NCBI GenBank assembly: GCA_051024685.1
Contig: JAZHPA010000004.1
Span: 1-64,000, forward strand
Direction: 5' to 3'
DNA: 64,000 bases
From: UBA12545 sp051024685
GTDB lineage: Bacteria > Bacillota > DSM-521 > Neomoorellales > Neomoorellaceae
This document shows, piece by piece, positions 34,361 to 43,842 of this stretch. A program made the position numbers and the translations under genes. The notes under the pieces were generated by a model. The model searched no databases and was not told the DNA's origin. It saw nothing but the letters and a program-made list of their open reading frames with translations. Positions within the stretch are counted from its first letter, which is position 1, and the number at the start of each line of letters is the position of its first letter.

Positions 34361-35865
34361 CGACTTCCCCCCAGCGGACTCCGGTAACCCAGGCGCTCCA
34401 ATTCCTCCCCGGCGACTTCCCGATCATCAAAGGGCAGCACCTGCCCCTTTACCAGCTGATAGTTTTCGTGCCCCTTGCCGGCGATAACCACCGTGTCCCC
34501 CGGACTAGCCATTCCCAGGGCCCGGGCGATGGCCCGGCGACGGTCCACCTCTACTTCATAGCCGTTGCATCTCACTTTCCGGACCCCCGGTTCTATCTCC
34601 GCTATAATATCTTCCGGTTCTTCGCTGCGGGGATTATCTGAGGTTATTATACAATAATCGCTCCAGCGGGCAGCCGCTTCGCCCATAAGGGGCCGCTTCT
34701 TGCGGTCGCGGTCGCCGCCGCAACCAAAAACGACGATTAGCCGTCCCTCCGTCAGCTGGCGGGCCGCCCGGAGGGCGTTCTCCAGACCGTCCGGGGTATG
34801 GGCATAATCTACAATAACGGCAAAGTCCTGTCCCCTTTCCACCTTCTCAAAACGCCCGGGCGCCCCCGTTACCTGGCCCAAGGCGTAGGCCACCTGGTGA
34901 AGATCCATCCCCTCTTGCCAGGCCACGGCCCAGGCTGCCAGGGCATTGTAGACATTGAATTTGCCGAGGAGTTTTAGCTTGAGCGGTATGCGGTAGCCCG
35001 GGCCCACGACCTCCAGGCTGGAACCGCTCCTGTCCACCTGCAAGCCTTCCCCCCGTATCATGGCCTGCGGGCCGAAGCCGTAACTGACGACCGGGACCTT
35101 AACCAGAGATTTTAACCGTTCCGCCCAGGGATCGTCGGCGTTTACCACCCCGTACTTAAGTCCGGCCTTGTAGCCGTGCCCTAATTCCTGAAACAATTTG
35201 GCTTTACTCGCGAAGTAGCTCTCCATATCCGGGTGAAAATCCAGATGATCCTGGGTCAAATTGGTGAAGACGGCTACGTCGAACTCCGTCCCCCGTACCC
35301 TCTCGAGGGCCAGGGCATGGGAAGAAACCTCCATAGCCACGGCCCGGGCTCCGGCTTCCACCATCTGCGCCAGAAGGGCCTGCAGGTCGAGCGATTCAGG
35401 CGTAGTATGTTCGGCAGGCCAGACTCTGTCACCCACCCGGTTGGCGACGGTTCCCACCAATCCTGTGGGACAACCCCCCTGCCGCAGGATCTCTTGCAAA
35501 AGATAAGTAGTCGTGGTCTTCCCATTAGTACCCGTTACCCCAAAAAGGCGCAGTCGGCGGGAAGGATAGCCATAATAGCACGCCGCCAGGTCGGCCAGGG
35601 CCCGGCGGCTGTCCTTAACCTTGAGCCAGGCCACTCCCGGGGGCAAAGGCACATCCTTCTGGACTACAACGGCCACTGCTCCCCGCCGGATAGCTTCTTC
35701 GATATAAAGATGGCCGTCGGTCCGCAAACCCGGTACGGCAACAAAAAGAAAGCCCGGTTGAATCCGGCGGGAATCATAGTGTATTCCTCGGATTGCGGTA
35801 TCCTGGGGGCCACCCTGCGCCAGCACTCCTTCCGTAGCCCCCGCCAGTTGAGCCAGGGTAAACAT
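34357..35865 (-). CDS. murE: UDP-MurNAc-dipeptide--diaminopimelate ligase
   Basis: Adds the third stem-peptide residue. The motif DNPRSEEP is the signature of enzymes using meso-diaminopimelate, so the wall is of DAP type. ATP loop GVTGTNGKTTTTYLLQEIL, YDSRRIQPGFLFVAVPGLRTDGHLY at the N-terminus. 502 residues. Upstream, 35866-36023 is a gap where I could not find a convincing promoter. Confidence 0.96.
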   Translation of the reverse strand: MFTLAQLAGATEGVLAQGGPQDTAIRGIHYDSRRIQPGFLFVAVPGLRTDGHLYIEEAIRRGAVAVVVQKDVPLPPGVAWLKVKDSRRALADLAACYYGYPSRRLRLFGVTGTNGKTTTTYLLQEILRQGGCPTGLVGTVANRVGDRVWPAEHTTPESLDLQALLAQMVEAGARAVAMEVSSHALALERVRGTEFDVAVFTNLTQDHLDFHPDMESYFASKAKLFQELGHGYKAGLKYGVVNADDPWAERLKSLVKVPVVSYGFGPQAMIRGEGLQVDRSGSSLEVVGPGYRIPLKLKLLGKFNVYNALAAWAVAWQEGMDLHQVAYALGQVTGAPGRFEKVERGQDFAVIVDYAHTPDGLENALRAARQLTEGRLIVVFGCGGDRDRKKRPLMGEAAARWSDYCIITSDNPRSEEPEDIIAEIEPGVRKVRCNGYEVEVDRRRAIARALGMASPGDTVVIAGKGHENYQLVKGQVLPFDDREVAGEELERLGYRSPLGGSR

Positions 35866-36023
35866 AGACCACTACTGCCCCCTTGCGTCGGCTGTACCTT
35901 CCACAGGTTTTCTATATTTCTATTTTTAACCACGATAACCCATTCTACACGGTCCTTCTTCGGTCAACCTCAAGCTCTTACAGTCTTGTTCCCAACCTGT
36001 TCAATATATCTCAATTCCTCCCC

Positions 36024-38144
36024 TTATGGTCCCAAAGTCGGCTGTGAAGGTTCGTAGAACCTAACCCGCACCTGGCTGCCGGGTGCAACCGCCGTACCGG
36101 GTACGGGGCTCTGCTCCGCCGCCTGGCCGCTTCCCTCGGGCACCAGTCTTAACCCGTAAGCTTCCAGTACTTCGGCAGCCTCGGGAATGCGCAGACCGGT
36201 CACATCGGGAACCCGCGGTTTACCGGGAACTCCCTGGAGGTAGAGGATCACCTTGGTCCCCTGGGGCACGACTACCCCGGCCTTGGGTATCTGGGCCACC
36301 ACCACGCCCCCCTCTCCTTCGACCCGGCTCTCTAATCCCACAGCCTGCAGCCGGGACTTGGCCTCTTCCAAGGTCAGGCCCACCAGACCGGGTACTTCTA
36401 CAGCCTTCTTCTCTTCTGTCTGCTCAGAACCGGAATACTGGGGAGGCACCTTGAGGTAGCGCAAGGTATCGGCCACTACCCTCTGAAAGATGGGGGCCGC
36501 CACCGTTCCGCCGTAATAAGGATAACCCTGGGGCTCATCTACTACCACCAGCGCCAGGACCCGCGGATCGTCGGCTGGCGCAAAGCCGATAAAGGAAGCC
36601 ACATAACGCCCTTCCACGTACCCGCCCGGGCCGGCCTTCTGGGCCGTTCCCGTCTTACCGGCCACCCGGTAGCCGGGTATATAGGCATTGCGCCCCGTTC
36701 CTTCGCTGACCACTCCCTCGAGAAGCTTCCTCATAGTCTCGGCCGTCGCCGGAGAGATGACCTGCCGCTCCACCTTCGACTCCCAGCGCCATATCACCTT
36801 GCCTTCGGGATCCAGTATTTCCTTGACCAAGTGGGGCCGGATTAGCTTGCCGCCGTTGGCGACGGCTGCTACGGCGGTAGCCAGTTGGATGGGAGTCACG
36901 GCTATACCCTGTCCCATACTGATGGTAGCAATATTAATGGGCTTTAACTCCTCCCGGGGGATCAGAATCCCTGTTGCCTCCCCCGTCAGGTCAATGCCCG
37001 TAGGGCTGCCAAATCCAAACGCCTCAATATAATCATAAAAAGTACCAGGCTTCTTCTCCTCCAGCCGCAGCGCGATACTGACAAAAACAGGATTGCAGGA
37101 GTTCTTTACCCCTTCCGCGAAGGTTTCGCTGCCATGGCCCAAGGGCCAAGCCCAGCACCGGACTATATCCGCCCCCACCTTTATATAGCCGGGGTCATAA
37201 AACCTGTCCTCGGTCTGGACGACCCCCTCCTCCAGGGCAGCCGCTGCCGTGATAATTTTAAAAGTGGACCCCGGTTCGTATGCCTCTCGTACCAATGGGT
37301 TGCCCCAGATCTCCTGGGGATAGGCCGCAAAATTATTCGGATCAAAAGCCGGACGGCTGGCCATAGCCAGGATTTCCCCGCTCTGAGGGTCCAAAATCAA
37401 AATGCTTGCCTTTCGCGGGCTGGTAGGGCTGGCCATTAGCTGGTCTAGTTCTCGTTCGGCCACAAACTGGATGGTCTGGTCGATGGTCAAAACAAGGCTA
37501 TGACCGTCTTGGGGTGGTACATACCGGTGAGTAGCCTGGGGAATCTCGTGACCCAAAGCATCGAACTCCCGGACAATCTGTCCGCGAATCCCACTCAATT
37601 CCTTGTCATACATGGCCTCCAACCCTTCGAGGCCCTGGTTGTCAACGCCGGCAAAGCCCAGGACGTGGGCCGCCAGCAGACCATGGGGGTAATAACGGCG
37701 GTTTTCCGGTACGACTACGATGCCGGGAAGTTTCAGCTCCTTAATTTTCTGAGCTTGGGCGAAGTCCACTTTGCGGGCAATATATTCAAACCCCGTAGGG
37801 CGATTAAGCTTCTCCAGGATTTCTTCTGCCGGAAGGCCCAGTACGGCGGCCAGCTCACGGGCTACTTCTTCCTGACGGCCCGAATCCCTTACTTCCGGCG
37901 GAAAGGCGCCGACGTAGTCGGCAGTAATATTGACTGCCAGTTCCCTCCTATGACGGTCATAAATTATACCCCGCTGGGCTGGCACCGGCACCGGGGACAG
38001 CCTATTTTCCAACGCCTTTTGCTGCAGCTCCTCTCCCCGTACCAGCTGAAGCCAGGCCAGCCTGAAAAAGATAACGCACAGCCCGGCCGACAGGATTAAA
38101 AAGATCAATACCAGTCTCTTTTTAATATTGATATTGCCGTACAT
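36024..38144 (-). CDS. Class B penicillin-binding protein with two PASTA domains (FtsI/SpoVD-like)
   Basis: Transpeptidase of 706 residues: an N-terminal transmembrane helix (about 10-30), PBP dimerisation domain starting QRGIIYDRHRRELAVN, then the transpeptidase motifs SxxK in YEPGSTFK (Ser293), SxN in KNSCN (349-351) and KTG (497-499). Two PASTA modules end the protein (about 575-640 and 645-700: EVPGLVGLTLEEAKSRL, VPDVTGLRIPEAAEVL). PASTA tails occur on SpoVD and on vegetative PbpB. With only one such gene here it could serve division, spore cortex synthesis or both. Confidence 0.9.
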   Translation of the reverse strand: MYGNINIKKRLVLIFLILSAGLCVIFFRLAWLQLVRGEELQQKALENRLSPVPVPAQRGIIYDRHRRELAVNITADYVGAFPPEVRDSGRQEEVARELAAVLGLPAEEILEKLNRPTGFEYIARKVDFAQAQKIKELKLPGIVVVPENRRYYPHGLLAAHVLGFAGVDNQGLEGLEAMYDKELSGIRGQIVREFDALGHEIPQATHRYVPPQDGHSLVLTIDQTIQFVAERELDQLMASPTSPRKASILILDPQSGEILAMASRPAFDPNNFAAYPQEIWGNPLVREAYEPGSTFKIITAAAALEEGVVQTEDRFYDPGYIKVGADIVRCWAWPLGHGSETFAEGVKNSCNPVFVSIALRLEEKKPGTFYDYIEAFGFGSPTGIDLTGEATGILIPREELKPINIATISMGQGIAVTPIQLATAVAAVANGGKLIRPHLVKEILDPEGKVIWRWESKVERQVISPATAETMRKLLEGVVSEGTGRNAYIPGYRVAGKTGTAQKAGPGGYVEGRYVASFIGFAPADDPRVLALVVVDEPQGYPYYGGTVAAPIFQRVVADTLRYLKVPPQYSGSEQTEEKKAVEVPGLVGLTLEEAKSRLQAVGLESRVEGEGGVVVAQIPKAGVVVPQGTKVILYLQGVPGKPRVPDVTGLRIPEAAEVLEAYGLRLVPEGSGQAAEQSPVPGTAVAPGSQVRVRFYEPSQPTLGP

Positions 38145-38208
38145 ACCTTCCGCCCCTCGGTCGGTACCACCCGCTTATCTGCCGGAAGCGGCCCTCTTCA
38201 AGCCCCCT

Positions 38209-38703
38209 TTACCGCTGGGCAGCTTGTGCCGGCCGGTTAATTCCCAGCCAGTTTTGGATGGCCTGGGCGACTCCACGCCACAGAGGATGGTAATCCACGG
38301 AGGGCTCTGGAGGAACCTGAATCTCCTGGGCTACTTGGAGCGGCTCCTCCTCACTAGACGGCAAAAACCGGATGTCCTGGGAGGTGGGCTTAACCATCCC
38401 TAGTCTGGTGGTGGCTACTTGGGCCACGTGCTCCGGAGACTTGAGCCGGGCTACCTCTAATTGTAATCTTTCATTGGCTTGTTGCAAAGTACTTATCTCT
38501 TTTTTCAGCTGGTTCAACTCATATCCCTTTAGTACCAAGCTGATGGACTGGGACGTCCACAAAAGGCCGAGGATAAAGGCCGAAATCAGCAGCGATACCG
38601 TAACCACCCTACCGTGCCTGGGGGCCTTCTTCTTTCTCGGCCGGATTTCCGGCCCTGTGGGTCGAGGGGGCAAGTAGAGCTTTTCCCTCGCTTCTACTAA
38701 CAC
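38209..38703 (-). CDS. ftsL: FtsL-like septum protein
   Basis: 164 residues: a basic cytoplasmic tail (RPRKKKAPRHGR), one transmembrane helix (VVTVSLLISAFILGLLW), then a leucine-zipper-like coiled coil (LKKEISTLQQANERLQLEVARLKSPEHVAQVATTRLGMVKP), the family pattern. Longer than Bacillus FtsL because of an extra C-terminal tail rich in Pro/Glu. GTG start with GGTGGGTGA upstream. Lies between rsmH and the PBP gene as expected. Confidence 0.85.
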   Translation of the reverse strand: MLVEAREKLYLPPRPTGPEIRPRKKKAPRHGRVVTVSLLISAFILGLLWTSQSISLVLKGYELNQLKKEISTLQQANERLQLEVARLKSPEHVAQVATTRLGMVKPTSQDIRFLPSSEEEPLQVAQEIQVPPEPSVDYHPLWRGVAQAIQNWLGINRPAQAAQR

Positions 38704-38706
38704 AGC

Positions 38707-39624
38707 TTATTCACCCACCCTTCCTTTTAGAACCCGCCGGGCAGCCCGTAACTTAGCGCTCCGCGCCCGGGGATTGCGGACTATTTCTTCCGGGGCAGCC
38801 ACCACCGGTTTAGGTGTCAATATTTCCAACACTTTGGGGCTTAAACCTTTGAAAGATTCCTTTACCAGCCTGTCTTCGAGGGAATGAAAGGAGATCACCG
38901 CCACCCGGCCCCCGGGCCGCAGCACTCTTTCTAGTTGGGCCAGGATGCGCTGTAACTCTCCGAGTTCATCATTTATAGCAATCCGGAGGGCTTGGAACGT
39001 CCGCTTGGCGGGATGGGGTCCGGACCTCCTCGCCCTAGCCGGAATTGCATCCTTAATTATCTTGACAAGTTCTCCCGTGGAAGATATTGGGGCGCGCTCA
39101 CGGGCCCTAATTATGAAGCGGGCAATACGGGAAGCCCAGCGCTCTTCCCCGTAATCCCTTATAATGCGGGCCAGTTCTTCTTCGGGCCAGGTATTAATGA
39201 TATCCGCCGCAGTTATCTCTTGCCCGCGATCCATACGCATATCCAGAGGCCCGTCCGCCTGGTAGGCAAAGCCGCGTTCCGGGTTCTCCAGCTGGTAAGA
39301 AGACACTCCCAGATCCAAAAGAAGTCCGTCTATCCCCTCTAACCCCTCCCGAGCCAAAATGTCGGGAAGCTGACTAAAACTGGCCTGGATGAGCTTTACT
39401 GCCGCCCCGAAGGGCTGAAGCCGCCGGGCGGCAGCCGCCAGGGCCTCCTCGTCCCGGTCCAAACCCAAGAGCAGACCGCCGGGCAGCAACCTTTCCAGCA
39501 GAGCACGGGCATGGCCGCCCCCACCCACCGTGCCATCTACAAAAACCTCGCCCGGTTTGGGGTCCAAGAACTCGAGTACCTTTGCTAAGAGCACCGGTTC
39601 GTGTCGAAACTCCAAAGAAGGCAC
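38707..39624 (-). CDS. rsmH: 16S rRNA (cytosine-1402-N4) methyltransferase
   Basis: SAM-dependent methyltransferase (MraW) of the ribosomal decoding site. The 305 residues contain RHEPVLLAKVLEFLDPKPGEVFVDGTVGGGGHARALLE, LLLDLGVSSYQLENPERGFAYQADGPLDMRMD and the C-terminal GGRVAVISFHSLEDRLVKESFK. It directly follows mraZ as in nearly all dcw clusters. Confidence 0.97.
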   Translation of the reverse strand: MPSLEFRHEPVLLAKVLEFLDPKPGEVFVDGTVGGGGHARALLERLLPGGLLLGLDRDEEALAAAARRLQPFGAAVKLIQASFSQLPDILAREGLEGIDGLLLDLGVSSYQLENPERGFAYQADGPLDMRMDRGQEITAADIINTWPEEELARIIRDYGEERWASRIARFIIRARERAPISSTGELVKIIKDAIPARARRSGPHPAKRTFQALRIAINDELGELQRILAQLERVLRPGGRVAVISFHSLEDRLVKESFKGLSPKVLEILTPKPVVAAPEEIVRNPRARSAKLRAARRVLKGRVGE

Positions 39625-39630
39625 CTCGAC

Positions 39631-40062
39631 CTAAATATTCAGATCCACCATTTTCTCGGCCAACGCTTCATATTCGGCAGCCGTTTCGGCCAGGTACTGC
39701 TCCCAGAGTTCCCGGCTCCAGATCTCTACCCTGGACGAAACACCGGCAATTACCACTTCCTTTTCTAACCGGGCATATTCCCTCAAATTGCCCGGCACCA
39801 GTATTCTGCCCTGGCGATCCAGTTCACATTCCGTAGCTCCGGAAAAGAAAAAGCGCACAAACGCGCGGACATCGGCTCGGGTAAAGGGCAGACTCTTGAG
39901 TTTTTGTTCCATCTCTTCCCAACCCTTCAGAGGGTAGACAAAGAGACAGTTATCCAGGCCCCTCGTAACGATGAATCTTTCCCCCAGTTCCTCTCGGAAG
40001 CGGGCCGGCATAATAACGCGCCCTTTATCATCAATGACATGGTGGTATTCTCCGATAAACAA
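39631..40062 (-). CDS. mraZ: Transcriptional regulator MraZ
   Basis: AbrB-fold, ring-forming DNA-binding protein that represses the dcw cluster. The 143 residues have two MraZ modules: FIGEYHHVIDDKGRVIMPARFREEL and ATECELDRQGRILVPGNLREYARLEKEVVIAGVSSRVEIWS. TTG start at 40062. The operator at 40090-40119 lies just upstream, consistent with self-regulation. Confidence 0.95.
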   Translation of the reverse strand: MFIGEYHHVIDDKGRVIMPARFREELGERFIVTRGLDNCLFVYPLKGWEEMEQKLKSLPFTRADVRAFVRFFFSGATECELDRQGRILVPGNLREYARLEKEVVIAGVSSRVEIWSRELWEQYLAETAAEYEALAEKMVDLNI

Positions 40063-40089
40063 TGGGCCTTAGCCCCACTTTCTGCCCCT

Positions 40090-40119
40090 AGTATACCACT
40101 ATTCACCACTTCCTACCAC
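40090..40119 (-). promoter_or_regulatory. mraZ promoter with three-repeat MraZ operator
   Basis: Minus strand GTGGT occurs three times with exact 10-bp period (40119-40115, 40109-40105, 40099-40095), and a further GTGGG lies at 40078-40074. A TATACT -10 box (40095-40090) abuts the first repeat, and a poor -35 (TGGTAG) falls in the third. GTGG-type boxes with 5-nt spacers are the known MraZ target, so binding would cover the promoter. Confidence 0.75.
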
Positions 40120-40155
40120 CATATATTCTCCATGAGAAATAAAATTCCTGCTATA

Positions 40156-40191
40156 CAAAGAAGAAACTCCTCCCTTTCCGGGGAGGAGTTT
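40156..40191 (-). terminator. Intrinsic terminator after the MetE/UroD-like gene
   Basis: Minus strand AAACTCCTCC, 8-nt loop, GGAGGAGTTT, then CTTCTTTG. It insulates the upstream gene from the mraZ promoter. Confidence 0.8.
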
Positions 40192-40220
40192 CCTCTGGTA
40201 CCCATACTCCTTGCACTCTT

Positions 40221-41294
40221 TCAGACTATCCGCTGCATGGCTTCGGCCACCTCTGCGGTTAGACGGTATATATGTTCTGCCAGGGGCTCGGCTAGAACGC
40301 CGGTGCCGCAGGAAGGGGTTACCAGGCCCTGGCGATAGAGTCGGCCTCTATTTACCCCCCTCCGGGCCATCTCCTCCAAACAGCCGTTCAACCTTCGCAA
40401 TAGACTGCTACCCGTCTCTTGCCATGCCTGTTCATAGGTCGGAACAATGCCCCAGGCCAGCACTCCCCCTCCGGCCAGGAATTCGTCCACTTCCCGGGGA
40501 AATACCTGGAGAGAAGTAAAGTAATTATAGGCATCAAAACTCACCACGCGGAAACCCGCCTCAAAAAAGATGGGCCATTCCACACCACTGCAGGAGTGAG
40601 CTCCGGGGATACCACCTTCCTTTTCAATCTCTTGAGCCACTGCGGCCAAGGCCTCCACCACCGCCTCCCGCTGGAGAGCTACGTGGGTGGAACTGCCATA
40701 AGCGGCCACGGCCGGGTCATCCACGAAAATCATCACGGGCAGGCCAAAACTCCCCAAAACCCGGGCCTGCCAGCGGGCTTGCAGGGCCGTAGTTTTTACA
40801 ATTAAATCCCGCAGTTGGGATTCGTAAAAGGCGTAATGTCCCGCCATGTCGGTCAAATAAAGGCCGGCGGTCAGGGGGCCTGCCACCTGCCCCTTCAGAA
40901 AATGAGCCCGGGCCGTCCCTCCTCCTTCCAGCCATCGGACAAAAGCAAAAAATCCCCGCCCCGCTTCAGGAGGGATGGCGAAGGCTTCTAGAGCCTCCCC
41001 TTCACCTTCCGCTGCTTGTAAAAACAGGGCATAAAAAGCGGTTAGCTTTTCCACCCAATCCGGGGAGTCCGTAGCGAAATAGGCCGTACCGCCCGGCGGT
41101 TCCTCGATAAGCCCCAGCTTTACCAGGGGCACTAAGCCTTGGTAGAGGAAGTGCTCCACGTGTCCCCGGCGAGGCAGCTGGGGCCAGTGGGGTATTTGAG
41201 GCAGCGTGGCGGCAATGAGTTCCAGGGCCGACTGCGGGTCCAAGTGGGGCAGGCTGCCAATACCGCAGGCCCAGAAATTGCCCGGCAGTTTCAC
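40221..41294 (-). CDS. MetE/UroD-superfamily protein with zinc-thiolate motifs
   Basis: A 357-residue TIM-barrel protein resembling the catalytic half of cobalamin-independent methionine synthase and the UroD-like methyltransferases. It has GIGSLPHLDPQSALELI at the N-terminus and potential zinc ligands in GAHSCSGVEW (His and Cys) and, near the C-terminus, VTPSCGTGVL (Cys). It may transfer methyl groups to a thiol, but the substrate is unknown and no corrinoid protein gene is adjacent. GTG at 41294 is the start because AGGAGGT lies ten bases upstream, inside the longer frame. Confidence 0.75.
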   Translation of the reverse strand: MKLPGNFWACGIGSLPHLDPQSALELIAATLPQIPHWPQLPRRGHVEHFLYQGLVPLVKLGLIEEPPGGTAYFATDSPDWVEKLTAFYALFLQAAEGEGEALEAFAIPPEAGRGFFAFVRWLEGGGTARAHFLKGQVAGPLTAGLYLTDMAGHYAFYESQLRDLIVKTTALQARWQARVLGSFGLPVMIFVDDPAVAAYGSSTHVALQREAVVEALAAVAQEIEKEGGIPGAHSCSGVEWPIFFEAGFRVVSFDAYNYFTSLQVFPREVDEFLAGGGVLAWGIVPTYEQAWQETGSSLLRRLNGCLEEMARRGVNRGRLYRQGLVTPSCGTGVLAEPLAEHIYRLTAEVAEAMQRIV

Positions 41295-41364
41295 TTCTGT
41301 ACGACCTCCTGTCACTTACACAACTCCTCTCCCAGTAATCCTTAAGGGTTCCTTCGGCCGAAGG

Positions 41365-42309
41365 TCAGGCCTCCCATTGGTTTTGCGCCAGATAGGCCGC
41401 CCCTATGAATCCGGCGTCGTTCCCCAGTTCGGCAGCCAGGACGGGTACGGGTTTAATCTGCCAGGGCCCCAAGGCTTCGCGGAAAGCCTCCCTGATCGGT
41501 CTCAGGACGGCCTCCCCTGCCTGGGCTGCTCCCCCCCCGATTATGATAACCGCCGGGCCCACCAGGAGGGCAGCGTTGGCCAGGGCCGTCCCCAAATAAT
41601 GGGCTGCGGTGTTTAAAACCTCCCGGCTCAATTCATCTCCTTTAACTGCCGCTTCGATAATATCCCTGGCTTCCAGATGGGGCCGGCCCGACAAAAGGGA
41701 TGGGCATCCCCTCTCTAGCTCGCGCCTGGCCAGGCGTACCATAGCGGTAGCTGAGGCCAGGGTTTCCAGACATCCGCGGCCTCCGCAACGGCATGGGGGC
41801 CCATCTTTTATCACTTTTAAATGTCCCATTTCGGCCCCATAACCGAAAACACCCCGGTGTACCACGCCGTTGAGAATCAAAGCCGATCCGATGCCCGTGC
41901 CCAAGGTAATCATAAGTATATCCCGGTATCCTCTGCCGGCCCCCTGCCACATTTCTCCCAGAGCAGCCACATGGGCATCGTTATCGATGGTAACCGGCAT
42001 GTTCATCAAATCCTGCAGTTTTTCCCGCAAGGGAACATTTTGCCACCCGAGGTTGGGGGCCAAGCGCACCAACCCCCGTTCTACCTCCACCGAACCCGGC
42101 ACGCCTACTCCCGCCGCGGCCAGCCTCAACCCTTCCGGACCGGCTTGGGACTTTAGTGCTTGAATTAACTTCATTATTCGGTCCAGTATGCCGGCCACTC
42201 CCGCTTCTTTCCCCGTGGGGACCTGGGCCCTGGCCAGGACCCGGCCTTCTCGGCTGACGATGCCACCTTTAATGCTGGTACCTCCTATGTCTATCCCCAA
42301 AAGACCCAA
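41365..42309 (-). CDS. ROK-family sugar kinase (glucokinase-like)
   Basis: 314 residues. N-terminal ATP motif LLGIDIGGTSIKGGIVSREGRVL, VGVPGSVEVERGLVRLAPNLGW, the substrate loop DNDAHVAALGEMWQGAG, GTGIGSALILNGVVHRG, and the ROK zinc motif CRCGGRGCLE with its upstream His (MGHLK). It probably phosphorylates glucose or a related hexose. It lacks the helix-turn-helix of ROK repressors. TTG start with AGGAG eight bases upstream. Divergent from the radical SAM gene. A 14-bp palindrome CCTTCGGCCGAAGG abuts the stop. Confidence 0.88.
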   Translation of the reverse strand: MGLLGIDIGGTSIKGGIVSREGRVLARAQVPTGKEAGVAGILDRIMKLIQALKSQAGPEGLRLAAAGVGVPGSVEVERGLVRLAPNLGWQNVPLREKLQDLMNMPVTIDNDAHVAALGEMWQGAGRGYRDILMITLGTGIGSALILNGVVHRGVFGYGAEMGHLKVIKDGPPCRCGGRGCLETLASATAMVRLARRELERGCPSLLSGRPHLEARDIIEAAVKGDELSREVLNTAAHYLGTALANAALLVGPAVIIIGGGAAQAGEAVLRPIREAFREALGPWQIKPVPVLAAELGNDAGFIGAAYLAQNQWEA

Positions 42310-42442
42310 CTTTGTTGCTCCTTTCCATTTCGGCAGGAATCTTTTTATTGCATCACGAACTTTATTACCTAGTTACATGAAAACCTTGGGTAGGGGGAAG
42401 AATATCATTCCAAAATGGCCCGTATTTTAGGAGGAAGGTCCC

Positions 42443-43771
42443 ATGAAAATTGCCTTGGTTGCCCCGGCCTGGCACGATCCCTTATGGGAAAGCGAGAAAG
42501 AGAAATCTATTTTTCCACCTTTAAATCTCATTACCCTCGCGGCTTTAACCCCGCCGGAGCACGAAGTGGTTATCCTGGATGAAAGCTTAACCAGCATTGA
42601 CTTCGAGGAAAAGTACGATCTAGTGGGGATTTCGGCCATGACGGCCCTGGCGCCCCGGGCCTACGAGATCGCCGATGCTTTCCGGAGCCGTGGCGTACCG
42701 GTAGTTCTAGGTGGCATGCATCCTTCAACCTTGCCCGAAGAAGCTAAAGCCCATGCCGACGCCGTCGTCATCGGCGAGGCCGAGGGCCAGTGGCCCCGCG
42801 TGCTGGAAGACCTAAAGCACGGAAGCCTGAAACCTTTCTACCGCCACACGGAGAGCCTCTCCTTAGAAAATATGGCCATTCCCCGTCGCGACCTCCTCCA
42901 CCGCAGCTGCTATCTTGTACCCGACACCGTCCAGACTACCCGCGGCTGTCCCTTTGCCTGTTCCTTCTGTACTGTAAGCCAGTTCTTCGGCCATAAGTTC
43001 CGCTTCCGCCCTGTGGAAGAGGTAGTCCGGGAAGTCCAGGCCCTGGAAGGAGAAGTCGTTGCCTTTGTAGATGATAACATTGTCGGCAACCCCGCCTACG
43101 CCAAACGCCTCTTCCAAGCCTTGGCACCCCTCAAGATTAAATGGTTTAGCCAGGGTTCTCTGAACATCGCACGGGACGAAGATCTGCTGCGCCTGGCCGC
43201 CGAAAGCGGCTGCATCGGCCTCTTCATCGGCTTTGAATCCCTTTCTCCTTCTAATTTAAAGGCCGTGGGTAAGGCCGTGAACCAGGTGGAAGAATACAAG
43301 GCGGCCATTAAAAAAATACATGAGTTCGGCATCGCCATCGAAGGAGCCTTCATTTTTGGTTTTGATGACGACGACGAAAACATTTTCGAGCGTACCGTAA
43401 AATTTGCCCAGGAGAACCGCCTAGAAGCGGCCCAGTTCGGCATCCTTACTCCCTTTCCCGGGACCCCCCTACGCGAACAATTGGAAAAGGAGGGCCGGAT
43501 CATCAACAGCGACTGGAGGGAGTACACCATCAACAAGGTAGTTTTCGAGCCCAAACGAATGAGCCCCCGGACCCTGCAGGAAGGCTTCAACTGGGCGTGG
43601 CAGGAATTCTATTCCTTGGGTTCCATATCCCGGCGCCTGGGCCTGATCAAAAGGCATGCCTCTATCCTCTGGGCCCTAAACTTAAATATCCGCAAGCGCT
43701 TTAATCATTTCGCGGAACGCCTCCGCACAGCAGGCTTGTCTTTCCCGTCCCCTTCCCCTCTCAAACAGTAA
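42443..43771 (+). CDS. B12-binding-domain radical SAM protein
   Basis: A 442-residue class with an N-terminal cobalamin-binding-like Rossmann domain (KIALVAPAWHDPLWES...DLVGISAMTALAPRAYEIADAFRSRGVPVVLGGMHPSTLPEEA) and a radical SAM core with the cluster motif CPFACSFC in TRGCPFACSFCTVSQFFG. Later FVDDNIVGNPAYAKRLF and IGFESLSPSNLKAVGK are typical. The DxHxxG B12 histidine motif is not evident, so it may have the fold without base-off B12. Family members methylate or rearrange lipids, bacteriochlorins or antibiotics; the substrate is not readable. Excellent GGAGG site before the ATG. Single plus-strand gene. Confidence 0.85.
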   Translation: MKIALVAPAWHDPLWESEKEKSIFPPLNLITLAALTPPEHEVVILDESLTSIDFEEKYDLVGISAMTALAPRAYEIADAFRSRGVPVVLGGMHPSTLPEEAKAHADAVVIGEAEGQWPRVLEDLKHGSLKPFYRHTESLSLENMAIPRRDLLHRSCYLVPDTVQTTRGCPFACSFCTVSQFFGHKFRFRPVEEVVREVQALEGEVVAFVDDNIVGNPAYAKRLFQALAPLKIKWFSQGSLNIARDEDLLRLAAESGCIGLFIGFESLSPSNLKAVGKAVNQVEEYKAAIKKIHEFGIAIEGAFIFGFDDDDENIFERTVKFAQENRLEAAQFGILTPFPGTPLREQLEKEGRIINSDWREYTINKVVFEPKRMSPRTLQEGFNWAWQEFYSLGSISRRLGLIKRHASILWALNLNIRKRFNHFAERLRTAGLSFPSPSPLKQ

Positions 43772-43842
43772 CTTCTTAAGCCTGGAAAAGGGTTTTGTCC
43801 GTCCTTTCGCCCATCTATTTTATCCCCTGCACCGTCCAGGCC

